A DNA stretch of 64,000 nt from Ramlibacter sp. PS4R-6 (GTDB taxonomy: Bacteria; Pseudomonadota; Gammaproteobacteria; Burkholderiales; Burkholderiaceae_C): contig NZ_JBBHKA010000001.1 of NCBI RefSeq assembly GCF_037572775.1, positions 3,038,001 to 3,102,000 on the forward strand, given 5' to 3'. The notes under the pieces are model-generated. The model was not told the DNA's origin. It searched no databases and saw only the letters and a program-made list of their open reading frames with translations. Positions within the stretch are counted from its first letter, which is position 1; each line of letters begins with the position of its first letter. The position numbers were made by a program, and so were the translations under genes. Below, piece after piece: positions 44,953 through 53,420 of the stretch.

Positions 44953-46884
44953 TCAGTGCAACGCCCGGTAGATCTCTTCGGCCAGCTCGCGCGAGATGCC
45001 CTCGACGCTGGCGATGTCCTCCACCCCCGCGGCCGCCACGCCGCGCACGCCGCCGAAGCGTTGCAGCAGGCGCGCACGCTTCTTCGCGCCGATGCCGGGG
45101 ATCTCCTCCAGCCGGCTGCCGCCCACGCGTACCTTGGCGCGCCGCGCGCGCATGCCGGTGATGGCGAAGCGGTGGGCCTCGTCGCGGATCTGGGCCACCA
45201 GCATCAGCGCGGCCGACTCGCGGCCCAGGTACACCTTGTCGCGGCCGTCGGCGAACACCAGTTCCTCCAGCCCGACCTTGCGGCCCTCGCCCTTCTCCAC
45301 GCCGACGATGACCGACAGGTCCAGGCCCAGCTCGGCAAAGACTTCGCGCGCCATGCTCACCTGGCCCTTGCCGCCGTCGACCAGCACCAGGTCGGGCAGG
45401 CGCTGGGCGCTGCCGCCGCCACCGGACTTCGGCGTGGCTTCCGGCGGGTCGCGCCCGGCCTCGGCCAGCTTCGCGTAGCGCCGCATCAGCACCTGGCGCA
45501 TCGCCGCGTAGTCGTCGCCGGGCGTGATGCCGTCGATGTTGTAGCGCCGGTACTCCGAGTTCTGCATCTTGTGGTGGTGGTAGGTCACGCACGATGCCTG
45601 CGTGGCCTCGCCCGCCGTGTGCGAGATGTCGAAGCACTCGATGCGGAAGGTGTCCAGGTTGTCGGGCGCGAGGTCCAGCGCCTCGACCAGCGCGCGCGTG
45701 CGGGCCTGCTGCGAGCCTTCCTCGGCCAGCAGGCGCGTGAGCTGGATCTCCGCGTTCTTCTCCGCCATCTCGAGCCAGATGCGGCGCTGCTCGCGCGGTG
45801 CGTGCACGGCGCTCACCTTCACGCCCGCCTGCTCCGACAGCGCGGCGATCAGGTCGCGGTCCGCGGGGTGGCTCGTGATCAGCGCGGGCGGCACCGGAAC
45901 GCCGATGTAGTGCTGCGCGATGAAGGCATCCAGCACCTGGACTTCGACCGGCGTGCGTTGGACGGCCGCGCCGCCCTCGAGCTCGTCGTCGAACTCCTGC
46001 ACGACGCTCGCGTCCTCGATGTGCGTCGGGAAGTACGGCCGGTCGCCCAGGTGGCGGCCCCCGCGCACCATGGCGAGGTTGACGCAGGCGCGGCCGCCCT
46101 GCACGCGCACGGCGAGGATGTCCACGTCCTTGTCCGAGATCGTCTCGATCGACTGCTGGTGCAGCACGCGCGACAGGGCCGTCATCTGGTTGCGCAACTC
46201 GGCGGCCTGCTCGAACTCGAGGCTCTCCGAGTGCCGCAGCATCCTTGCCTCCAGTTGCTGCAGCACGGTTTGCGTGTCACCGAGCAGGAAGGCCTTGGCA
46301 TTCTCGACGTCCTTGGCGTAATCCTCGGGCGAAACGAGGTTCACGCACGGCCCGGAGCAGCGCTTGATCTGGTAGAGCAGGCAGGGCCGCGTGCGGTTCA
46401 CGAAGACCGTGTCCTCGCAGGTGCGCAGGCGGAACACCTTCTGCAGCAGCTGGATCGATTCCTTGACCGCCCAGGCATTCGGGTACGGCCCGAAGTAGGC
46501 GTGCTTGCGGTCGACCGCGCCGCGGTAGTAGGCCACGCGCGGGAAGGCGTGCGAGACGATCTTGAGGTAGGGGTAGCTCTTGTCGTCGCGGAACAGGATG
46601 TTGTAGCGCGGGTTGAGCGACTTGATCAGGTTGTTCTCGAGCAGCAGCGCCTCCGCCTCGGAGCGCACCACCGTCGTTTCCAGCCGCGCGATCTTGCCGA
46701 TCATGTGGCCGATGCGCGTGCCGCCGTGGTTCTTCTGGAAGTAGCTCGAGACGCGCTTCTTCAGGTCGCGCGCCTTGCCCACGTACAGGACACCGTCCTG
46801 CGCGTCGAAATAGCGGTACACGCCCGGCATGTGCGGCAGCGCCGCCACCTGCGCCAGCAGCTCGTCGGAATGGGCCTCGGACAT
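44953..46884 (-). CDS. uvrC: excinuclease ABC subunit C
   Basis: 643 residues. N-terminal GIY-YIG nuclease ([26 protein letters not shown], read in parts), the UVR domain ([13 protein letters not shown] region), the RNase H-like nuclease with [18 protein letters not shown], read in parts, and two HhH motifs ([15 protein letters not shown]) at the end. It makes both incisions in nucleotide excision repair. Start MSEAHS at 46884; a longer frame to 46911 would overlap the divergent earP promoter. Confidence 0.96.
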   Translation of the reverse strand: MSEAHSDELLAQVAALPHMPGVYRYFDAQDGVLYVGKARDLKKRVSSYFQKNHGGTRIGHMIGKIARLETTVVRSEAEALLLENNLIKSLNPRYNILFRDDKSYPYLKIVSHAFPRVAYYRGAVDRKHAYFGPYPNAWAVKESIQLLQKVFRLRTCEDTVFVNRTRPCLLYQIKRCSGPCVNLVSPEDYAKDVENAKAFLLGDTQTVLQQLEARMLRHSESLEFEQAAELRNQMTALSRVLHQQSIETISDKDVDILAVRVQGGRACVNLAMVRGGRHLGDRPYFPTHIEDASVVQEFDDELEGGAAVQRTPVEVQVLDAFIAQHYIGVPVPPALITSHPADRDLIAALSEQAGVKVSAVHAPREQRRIWLEMAEKNAEIQLTRLLAEEGSQQARTRALVEALDLAPDNLDTFRIECFDISHTAGEATQASCVTYHHHKMQNSEYRRYNIDGITPGDDYAAMRQVLMRRYAKLAEAGRDPPEATPKSGGGGSAQRLPDLVLVDGGKGQVSMAREVFAELGLDLSVIVGVEKGEGRKVGLEELVFADGRDKVYLGRESAALMLVAQIRDEAHRFAITGMRARRAKVRVGGSRLEEIPGIGAKKRARLLQRFGGVRGVAAAGVEDIASVEGISRELAEEIYRALH

Positions 46885-46893
46885 ACAGGCGCT

Positions 46894-46912
46894 ATTGTGC
46901 AGGGGCCACAAT
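46894..46912. repeat. inverted repeat between uvrC and earP
   Basis: ATTGTG-CAGGGGC-CACAAT, two perfect 6-base arms around 7 bases in the 37-base gap between divergent uvrC and earP. Each arm reads as a CACAAT -10-like hexamer, 9 bases from one of the two start codons. It may be two facing promoters rather than an operator. Confidence 0.4.
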
Positions 46913-46921
46913 CACGCTCGC

Positions 46922-47935
46922 ATGCTCTGGGACATCTTCTGCCGCGTCATCGACAACCATGGTGACATCGGCGTGTGCTGGCGCCTCGCGGCCCAACTGG
47001 CGCGCCGGGGCGAGCGGGTGCGCCTGCGCGTGGACGATGCGAGCGCGCTGGCCTGGATGGCGCCGCTGGGCGAGCCCGGCGTCGAGGTGCTGCCATGGTC
47101 GTCCCACCCGGGCCCGGGCGACGTGGTGGTCGAAGCCTTCGGCTGCGAACTGCCGCAGGCCTTCCAGGCGCTCATGGCCGCGCAGCCGCGCCCGCCCGCC
47201 TGGGTGAACCTCGAATACCTCACGGCCGAATCGTTCGCCGAACGCAGCCATGGCCTGCCCTCCCCCGTCATGGCCGGCGCGGGCGCGGGGCTCGTCAAGC
47301 GCTTCTTCTATCCGGGCTTCACCCCGCGCACGGGTGGCCTCCTGCGCGAGCCCGGCCTTGTCGCCGCACCGGCTGCGACGAACGCTGTCCGGCGCGTCTC
47401 GATGTTTTGCTATGAGCCGGCGGCCATGCCCGCGCTGATCACGCAGCTCGCGGCGTCCGATGAGCCCACCGAGCTGCTGGTCACGGCCGGCCGCGCCACG
47501 GCTGCCGTGCGCGCCGTGCTCGGGACGTCGCAGCGCCAGGGGCAGCTTTCCGTCACCTACCTGCCGCTCATGCCGCAACCCGGGTTCGACGCCCTGCTGG
47601 CGTCGTGCGACGTGAACTTCGTGCGCGGCGAGGATTCGCTGGTACGCGCCCTGTGGGCCGGCCAGCCCTTCGTGTGGCAACTCTATCCCCAGCACGATGC
47701 CGCGCACCACGCGAAGCTGGAAGCCTTCCTGGACTGGCTGGACGCGCCGCCGGCCTGGCGCGACTTCCAGCGCGCCTGGAACGGCGTCACGCCTGCGCTG
47801 CCGGTGTTCGAGCCGCGCGCATGGGCCGATACCGCCCTCGCCGCGCGGCAGCGCCTGCTGGCGCAGGAAGACCTGGTGACTCAGTTGCTGCGTTTCGTGC
47901 GGCAGCCGGCGAACACGTCCAGCGCCGGCTCGTAG
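46922..47935 (+). CDS. earP: elongation factor P maturation arginine rhamnosyltransferase
   Basis: 337 residues, EarP family (two Rossmann-like domains, GT-B). WDIFCRVIDNHGDIGVCWRLA at the start, with the catalytic aspartate in the NHGD region, and PQPGFDALLASCDVNFVRGEDSLVRALWAG, read in parts, carry the dTDP-rhamnose site. It adds rhamnose to Arg32 of EF-P. efp is 1.7 kb downstream with Arg32 present. The last 55 bases overlap the convergent phosphoethanolamine transferase gene. Confidence 0.94.
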   Translation: MLWDIFCRVIDNHGDIGVCWRLAAQLARRGERVRLRVDDASALAWMAPLGEPGVEVLPWSSHPGPGDVVVEAFGCELPQAFQALMAAQPRPPAWVNLEYLTAESFAERSHGLPSPVMAGAGAGLVKRFFYPGFTPRTGGLLREPGLVAAPAATNAVRRVSMFCYEPAAMPALITQLAASDEPTELLVTAGRATAAVRAVLGTSQRQGQLSVTYLPLMPQPGFDALLASCDVNFVRGEDSLVRALWAGQPFVWQLYPQHDAAHHAKLEAFLDWLDAPPAWRDFQRAWNGVTPALPVFEPRAWADTALAARQRLLAQEDLVTQLLRFVRQPANTSSAGS

Positions 47936-49464
47936 GCCTTCGTCCGCACCGAGAAGATCCCGAGCAGGGTGTGGAACAGGTGGTCGTGGCTCACGGCCTT
48001 CTGCGCGCGCCGGCGCAGGCAGCCGTCGTCGATGCCGGCGTCCTGCTGCAAGGCCGGCGACAGCCACACGACGAAGGGAACGCGCGTTTGCACGGCGGGC
48101 GCGATCGCGTAGGGCACGCCGTGCAGGTACAGCCCGCTTTCGCCCAGCGACTCGCCATGGTCGGAGACGTAGAGCATCCCGGTGTCGTGCGTCTTCTGCG
48201 CGGCGAGCCAGTCGATCAGCCGGCCGAGCACGTGATCCGAGTACAGGATGGTGTTGTCGTAGGCGTTGACGATCTCGGCATCGGGGCATTGCCGCAGTTC
48301 GTCGGTGCCGCAGGCCGGCAGGAAACGCGCGAACGCCGGGGGGTAGCGGCGGTAGTAGGCGGGGCCGTGGCTGCCCAGCTGGTGCATCACGACCAGCAGG
48401 TTGCCTTTCGCGTCCCGCAGCACGCGGTCCATGCCATCGAGAAGCACTTCGTCGAAGCCCTCGAACTGCTGCTGCGGCAGGCCCTCGCACACGCCCTTGC
48501 ACCCCGACTGGTTGTCGCGCCAGAGCACGCCGACGCCGGCGCGCGCCAGCACGTGCAGGACGGACTCGTGCGAAAGGATCTTGCGCTCGTCGTAGTTCGA
48601 GCGGCCGAAGGCCGAGAACATGCAGGGCAGCGAGACCTCGGTGGACGTGCCGCATGCCGTCGCGTCCGGGAAATTGATCACGTTGCGGCGCTTCAGCTCG
48701 GGATCGGTCTCGCGCGCATAGCCGTTGAGCGAGAAGTTCTGCGCACGCGCGGTCTCGCCCACCACCAGCACGAACAGCATCGGTCGCTGGCCGGGCGCCG
48801 CGTCGCGCTTCGCGTCCGGGGCGATGGGCAGCTTCGGCCCGGCCGCGACGTTGGTGGCGAAGGTCTCCGCCGCCACGGCCGCCACGATGTTGCCGGGCGT
48901 GATGAGCCAGCGCATCTCGCGGTTCTTGCGCATCAGCGACGCGGCGTCGGCGAACACCAGGACCAGGCTGGCCGTGCCCAGCGCGATCGCCCCGGCGACG
49001 AAGCCGAGCCGTACGGCCACGGCCCGCTTCCACGGCCGCTGGGCGACGCGCAGCCACGCGATCACCGCCGACGGCAGCACGCCGAACAAGAAGACGTGCC
49101 AAGCCAGCCGGAAGCCCAGCAGTTCGCCCGCTTCCTTGGGATTCGTCGCGAAAACGTTGCGGATCATGGGCCGGTCCAGGTAGACCGCGTAGCGTTCCAT
49201 GAAGTACGAAGCGAAGGCCGTCAGCACCAGCAGCAAGGCCAGCAGCGGCTTGACGGTGTGCCGGGTGGCCAGCAACGCCGTGAACGCGAAATAGAAGCAC
49301 GCCAGCGTGACGAAGACCGCGCCGGCGAAGACCCATGTGCCGGGGTCGGACCAGGGGCGTTGCGCCAGGGCCGCCCGCCACCACGGGCCGTTGCCCGCGA
49401 GCAGCATGAACACCGCGGCCAGCGCGAGGAGCGTTTCGGTGTGGACCGCGGGGCGGCGCGTCAT
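47881..49464 (-). CDS. phosphoethanolamine-lipid A transferase-like protein
   Basis: 527 residues. Five N-terminal membrane helices (to about 180), then a periplasmic alkaline-phosphatase-like domain. VVGETARAQNFSLNGYAR, the nucleophile Thr in ACGTSTEVSLPCMFS, and SDHGESLGESGLYLHG give the zinc site and fold of EptA/MCR enzymes. It moves phosphoethanolamine from phosphatidylethanolamine to lipid A, lowering negative charge. The cysteines of the domain are conserved. Start MTRRPAV at 49464; 49500 is an alternative. Chromosomal and without mobile elements, so intrinsic. Confidence 0.9.
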   Translation of the reverse strand: MTRRPAVHTETLLALAAVFMLLAGNGPWWRAALAQRPWSDPGTWVFAGAVFVTLACFYFAFTALLATRHTVKPLLALLLVLTAFASYFMERYAVYLDRPMIRNVFATNPKEAGELLGFRLAWHVFLFGVLPSAVIAWLRVAQRPWKRAVAVRLGFVAGAIALGTASLVLVFADAASLMRKNREMRWLITPGNIVAAVAAETFATNVAAGPKLPIAPDAKRDAAPGQRPMLFVLVVGETARAQNFSLNGYARETDPELKRRNVINFPDATACGTSTEVSLPCMFSAFGRSNYDERKILSHESVLHVLARAGVGVLWRDNQSGCKGVCEGLPQQQFEGFDEVLLDGMDRVLRDAKGNLLVVMHQLGSHGPAYYRRYPPAFARFLPACGTDELRQCPDAEIVNAYDNTILYSDHVLGRLIDWLAAQKTHDTGMLYVSDHGESLGESGLYLHGVPYAIAPAVQTRVPFVVWLSPALQQDAGIDDGCLRRRAQKAVSHDHLFHTLLGIFSVRTKAYEPALDVFAGCRTKRSN

Positions 49465-49612
49465 GGCCGGCGAGTATGCCTCGCGCACGCGAGTGAGCAA
49501 AAAAGGTTAGAATCAAGGGCTTTGCGCCACCGAGCGCGTTGCCGCCGTCCACAGCGTTTCGCCCTGTCGGTTCCAGCGGCCAGACCGAGACAGCCTAACC
49601 CCGCCAGACACC

Positions 49613-50167
49613 ATGAAAATCGCCCAAGAAATCCGCGCCGGCAACGTCATCATGCATTCCAGCAACCCCTGGGTCGTGCTGAAGACCGAGTACGCCCGCG
49701 GCGGCCGCAACGCCGCCACCGTCCGCATGAAGCTCAAGAGCCTGCTCAACAACCAGGGCACGGAAATCGTCTTCAAGGCCGACGACAAGATGGACCAGAT
49801 CGTCCTGGACAAGAAGGACTGCACCTATTCGTACTTCGCCGATCCCATGTACGTGTGGATGGACGCCGACTACAACCAGTACGAGGTGGAGAAGGAGAAC
49901 ATGGGCGACGCCCTGAACTACCTCGAGGAAGGCATGCCCGCCGAAGTGGTGTTCTACGAAGGCAAGGCGATCTCGGTGGAAATCCCCACCAGCGTCGAGC
50001 GCGAGATCACCTGGACCGAGCCGGCCGTCAAGGGCGACACCTCGGGCAAGGTGCTCAAGCCCGCCAAGCTCGCCACCGGCTTCGAAGTCGGCGTGCCGAT
50101 CTTCGTGGCGCAGGGCGACAAGGTCGAGATCGACACGCGCACGGGCGAATACCGCCGCCGCGTCTGA
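49613..50167 (+). CDS. efp: elongation factor P
   Basis: 184 residues, three KOW/OB domains. It relieves ribosome stalling at polyproline. The tip of domain I has R32 in [10 protein letters not shown] in place of the usual lysine, the residue that EarP rhamnosylates. A strong terminator follows. The usual earP-efp pair is interrupted here by the oppositely oriented phosphoethanolamine transferase gene. Confidence 0.97.
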   Translation: MKIAQEIRAGNVIMHSSNPWVVLKTEYARGGRNAATVRMKLKSLLNNQGTEIVFKADDKMDQIVLDKKDCTYSYFADPMYVWMDADYNQYEVEKENMGDALNYLEEGMPAEVVFYEGKAISVEIPTSVEREITWTEPAVKGDTSGKVLKPAKLATGFEVGVPIFVAQGDKVEIDTRTGEYRRRV

Positions 50168-50187
50168 TTTCCCCAGCCCTTACGATC

Positions 50188-50210
50188 AAGGCTCCGCAAG
50201 GAGCCTTTTT
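50188..50210 (+). terminator. Rho-independent terminator of efp
   Basis: Perfect 8-bp stem AAGGCTCC / GGAGCCTT with loop GCAA, followed by TTT. It ends 10 bases before the next gene. Confidence 0.85.
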
Positions 50211-50219
50211 CTTGCCCGC

Positions 50220-50996
50220 ATGGACTTCAGCCTCGTCGACATCGCCGTCCCCTTCCGCATGCAGCCCGGCCTGCGGCGGCTCGATGCGTCCGACCCCCAG
50301 CTGACGCGCCTGGCTCCCGGCAGCGCGCTGTACCGCGAGAAGGCCGCCGTGTTCGATGCCGGCCAGTCGCGCCACGCCGCCGCGGGCTTCGACCCCTCGG
50401 CGGCCATCGCCGCGATGCGCGAGCGCCTGCCCAGCGACCTGCCGCCCGAACTGGCGTACGAGCAGGACTTCGCCGTGCTCGACGGCGACACCGGCACCCT
50501 CCAGTGGCTGTGCGTATGCGTGCCTTCGCACTGGGCGCCTGAAGACAAGATCGGCCTGGACTTCGCGGCCGTGCATGCGCCGGTCGCGGACAACAAGCTG
50601 CTCGTTTCGGCCTCGGCGCACCTCGTGAACCTCGCGACGTCGGGTGAATGCTGGGAGCGCTTCGTGTGGACGGTGACCCCTTCGGGCCGCTTCGACCAGC
50701 ACCCGCGCCGGCATGCGCGCGAGCCGTGGCCGGTGCAGCTGCAGGGCGCGGCCTTCGCCGGCCGCTGCTGGCTGCGGGCCGAGCGCCAGACCTTCTTCCC
50801 GGTCGGGCCCGGTGCCCGCCAGTCCGTGTTCACCATCCGCGTCATGCTGCAACCGCTGGTGGAAGCCGTTGCAGCGCCCGGCGCCGCACGCAAGCTGCAC
50901 GATGCCCTCGCCACGATGAGCGACAGCGTGCTCGCGTACAAGGGCCTCGCCCCCGCGCGCGACCCGCTCGTGGCCTGGCTGGCAGAACGCGCCTGA
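50220..50996 (+). CDS. DUF3445 protein, heme-dependent oxidative N-demethylase alpha-like
   Basis: 258 residues. LAYEQDFAVLD, CVCVPSHWAPEDKIGLDFAAVHAPV and RAERQTFFPVGPGARQSVFTIR, read in parts, are DUF3445 signatures. The characterised member is the alpha subunit of the heme-dependent dimethylamine N-demethylase, which has beta and gamma flavin/iron-sulfur partners. No such partners are encoded here, so the protein may act alone or on another substrate. ATG 50220 has no Shine-Dalgarno. Overlaps the next start by one base. Confidence 0.8.
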   Translation: MDFSLVDIAVPFRMQPGLRRLDASDPQLTRLAPGSALYREKAAVFDAGQSRHAAAGFDPSAAIAAMRERLPSDLPPELAYEQDFAVLDGDTGTLQWLCVCVPSHWAPEDKIGLDFAAVHAPVADNKLLVSASAHLVNLATSGECWERFVWTVTPSGRFDQHPRRHAREPWPVQLQGAAFAGRCWLRAERQTFFPVGPGARQSVFTIRVMLQPLVEAVAAPGAARKLHDALATMSDSVLAYKGLAPARDPLVAWLAERA

Positions 50997-51874
50997 TGGA
51001 CCTCGCCTGGCGCATCGCGCAGGTCATCATCCCGGTCTTCATGATCGTGGCCGTGGGCTACTGGTACGGCCGCCGCGCCCTGCCCGACCTCACGATGTTC
51101 AACCGCATCGTGCTGGACGTGATGACGCCGGTGCTGGTCTACACCGCGCTTGCCGGCAAGGAGTTCCGCCTTGCGGACCACACGCTGCTGCTCGCCGCGG
51201 GCGCCGGGCTCATCCTGCTCAGCGGAGCGATCGCGTGGCTGCTGGCGCGCGGCACGCACACCAGCGCCCGCAGCCTGGTGCCGGTGGTGATGTTCACCAA
51301 CTGCGGCAACATGGGCCTGCCGCTGGCCTTGCTGGCCTTCGGCCCGGCGGGGTTCGGCGCGGCGGTGGGCCTGTTCTCCATCAGCAACCTGATCCATTTC
51401 TCGCTGGGCGCGCGCATCACGAGCGCGCACGCGAGCACGAAGGAGCTGCTGCTCAGCCCGCTGATGATCGCGAGCGCACTGGGCTTCGCCAGCGCGGCCA
51501 CCGGCGTGCGCCCGCCCGACGTGATCTTCACGGGCCTGAAGATGCTGGGCGAGCCCATGCTGCCGCTGATGCTGCTGTCCCTCGGCGTGCGCCTCACGCA
51601 GTTGCGGCGCGAGGACATCCCGCGCGGCCTGCTGGGGGCCTTCGCGCGGCCCTTGATCGGCCTGGCCGTGGCGCTGCCGCTCGCGTGGGCCCTGGGCCTC
51701 GAAGGCATGGCGCGCGCGCAGCTGCTGCTCTTCGCCGCGCTGCCGCCGGCGGTCATGCAGTTCATGCTGGCCGAGCGCTACCGGCAGGAGCCCGAGCGGG
51801 TCGCCGCGATGATCCTGCTGGGGAATGCGCTGGCGATCGTCTTCGTGCCGCTGGGCCTCGCGCTGTCGCTCTAG
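50996..51874 (+). CDS. AEC-family transporter (auxin efflux carrier-like)
   Basis: 292 residues, ten predicted helices. VVMFTNCGNMGLPLALLAFG and the C-terminal AALPPAVMQFMLAERYRQE are AEC signatures. Relatives export malate or other organic anions. TGATG overlap with the DUF3445 gene implies joint translation. Confidence 0.88.
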   Translation: MDLAWRIAQVIIPVFMIVAVGYWYGRRALPDLTMFNRIVLDVMTPVLVYTALAGKEFRLADHTLLLAAGAGLILLSGAIAWLLARGTHTSARSLVPVVMFTNCGNMGLPLALLAFGPAGFGAAVGLFSISNLIHFSLGARITSAHASTKELLLSPLMIASALGFASAATGVRPPDVIFTGLKMLGEPMLPLMLLSLGVRLTQLRREDIPRGLLGAFARPLIGLAVALPLAWALGLEGMARAQLLLFAALPPAVMQFMLAERYRQEPERVAAMILLGNALAIVFVPLGLALSL

Positions 51875-52485
51875 CGCACGCGCGCGCCGAACAGCACGAT
51901 CACCACCAGCACGATCGCGATGACGGCGCCGGCGACGCCGATGACGATGCCGTAGGGCATGGGCGCGCCCTTCTCGGCAAGCACGGCGGTCGTGGGCGGC
52001 GTCGCGCCGGACAGCCATTTCACGAGTTCGGAGGCGGCCTGCGGCGATGCCATCTCGAAGCTGGCCGCCTGCAGCTTGCCGTCGTCGGTGCGCAGCCACA
52101 GGTCGGCGAACTGGTCGCGCGCGCGGGCGTGCACCACATCCTTCAGCGCGATCTTCACGCGGTCGTCCTTGCCGGCCACGCGCAGGATGTCCTCCTGCAC
52201 GCGCACCTCGAGATCGCCTTCGTACCGCGGCAGGGGGCCGTGGCGGTCGGAGGAGGCAAGCTTCGCGTCGAAGCGCGCCTTGATCAGGGAGAAGGTGCCG
52301 GTCAGTGCGAACTCGTCCCGCGGGCCGCGGATCAGTTCCTCGACGGTGAGCTTGCGACCGTCCGGACCGATGAGCACACTGCCATCGGCGAGCGTGTTCT
52401 TCTGGCGCATGCCCACGATCGTGCGCTTGTCGTACGGGCCGACCTGGCGGCCTTCCAGCAGCAGGTGATACAGCGTGTCGTCCAA
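51871..52485 (-). CDS. membrane protein with GYF_2-like N-terminal domain
   Basis: 204 residues from a TTG start (LDDTLYHLLLEGRQVGPYDKR). The first 55 residues resemble the GYF_2/DUF4339 fold, which often sits in membrane proteins. A central domain (about 60-160) has no recognised family, and one hydrophobic helix (about 178-200) ends the protein. TTG was chosen because AGGGGACGAGG lies just before it and an upstream ATG at 52602 would overlap the divergent LOG gene. Function unknown. Its end overlaps the convergent AEC gene by 4 bases. Confidence 0.6.
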   Translation of the reverse strand: MDDTLYHLLLEGRQVGPYDKRTIVGMRQKNTLADGSVLIGPDGRKLTVEELIRGPRDEFALTGTFSLIKARFDAKLASSDRHGPLPRYEGDLEVRVQEDILRVAGKDDRVKIALKDVVHARARDQFADLWLRTDDGKLQAASFEMASPQAASELVKWLSGATPPTTAVLAEKGAPMPYGIVIGVAGAVIAIVLVVIVLFGARVR

Positions 52486-52556
52486 CCTCGTCCCCTGGCG
52501 TTTTCCGCCGGGCGCAAGGATACCCGCGATTGGCCCGGCTGCCGCAGAATGCGGCC

Positions 52557-53420
52557 ATGCCCTCGACGAGAAACCTCCATGACCGGCGCCTGGCCGATGC
52601 ATGGGCGACGCTGACGTCGCATTCCACCCAAGGCCTGCCGCTGGACCCCGACGCCGGGCGCCTCGCCTTCGCCGACCCCGAATTCCTGCTGCGGCGCGAG
52701 ACGCGCGGCATCCGCTTCCAGCTCGAGCTGCTCAAGCCCGACCTGGAGCAGCAGGCGCTGGGCATCGAGAACACCATCGTGGTCTTCGGCAGCGCGCGCT
52801 TCCGCAGCGAGGACGAAGCGGCCGAACTGGTGAAGAAGGCCGAGGCCGGCGGCGATGCGGAGATGATCCGCCGCGCCAAGGCCCTCGCCCGCAATGCGCC
52901 CTACTACGAGAAAGCGCGGGCCTTCGGCCGGCTCGTGGCCGAGTACAGCGCGGGCAAGGAACCGCAGGACATGCTGTTCATCTGCACCGGCGGCGGCCCG
53001 GGGATCATGGAGGCCGCCAACCGCGGCGCGCACGAAGCCAACGGCATCAGCGTGGGCCTGGCCATCGCGCTGCCGATGGAGGAAAAGCCCAACCCCTACG
53101 TCACCCCGGCGCTGAACTTCCGGTTCCACTACTTCGCGCTGCGCAAGATGCATTTCATGATGCGCGCGAAGGCGCTGGTGGCCTTCCCCGGCGGCTTCGG
53201 CACGCTCGACGAGCTGTTCGAGGTGATCACGCTGGTGCAGACGCGCAAGGCCAAGCAGGTGCCCATCGTGCTCTTCGGCACCGATTACTGGAAGAAGCTG
53301 GTGAACTTCGACGTGCTCGTCGACGAAGGCGTGATTTCGCCGCAGGACCTGCAGCTGTTCACCTGGGCCGACACGCCCGAGGTGGCGTGGGAAGCGATCA
53401 AGGCCTTCTACCGGCTCTGA
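52557..53420 (+). CDS. LOG-family protein (cytokinin riboside 5'-monophosphate phosphoribohydrolase-like)
   Basis: 287 residues. ICTGGGPGIMEAANRGAHEA and the catalytic PGGFGTLDELFEVI are the LOG signature; the ALRKMHF segment also matches. The type II-like, longer LOG has an N-terminal addition of about 80 residues. It removes the ribose phosphate from nucleotide monophosphates. CAGAAT lies 6 bases before the ATG with no Shine-Dalgarno. Stop abuts the convergent stop of the next gene. Confidence 0.88.
   Translation: MPSTRNLHDRRLADAWATLTSHSTQGLPLDPDAGRLAFADPEFLLRRETRGIRFQLELLKPDLEQQALGIENTIVVFGSARFRSEDEAAELVKKAEAGGDAEMIRRAKALARNAPYYEKARAFGRLVAEYSAGKEPQDMLFICTGGGPGIMEAANRGAHEANGISVGLAIALPMEEKPNPYVTPALNFRFHYFALRKMHFMMRAKALVAFPGGFGTLDELFEVITLVQTRKAKQVPIVLFGTDYWKKLVNFDVLVDEGVISPQDLQLFTWADTPEVAWEAIKAFYRL

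Noticed and set aside
47881..49464. Acquired colistin-resistance gene of the MCR type
   Set aside because: Sequence and context point to an intrinsic chromosomal EptA-like enzyme: no insertion sequences, codon use like its neighbours.
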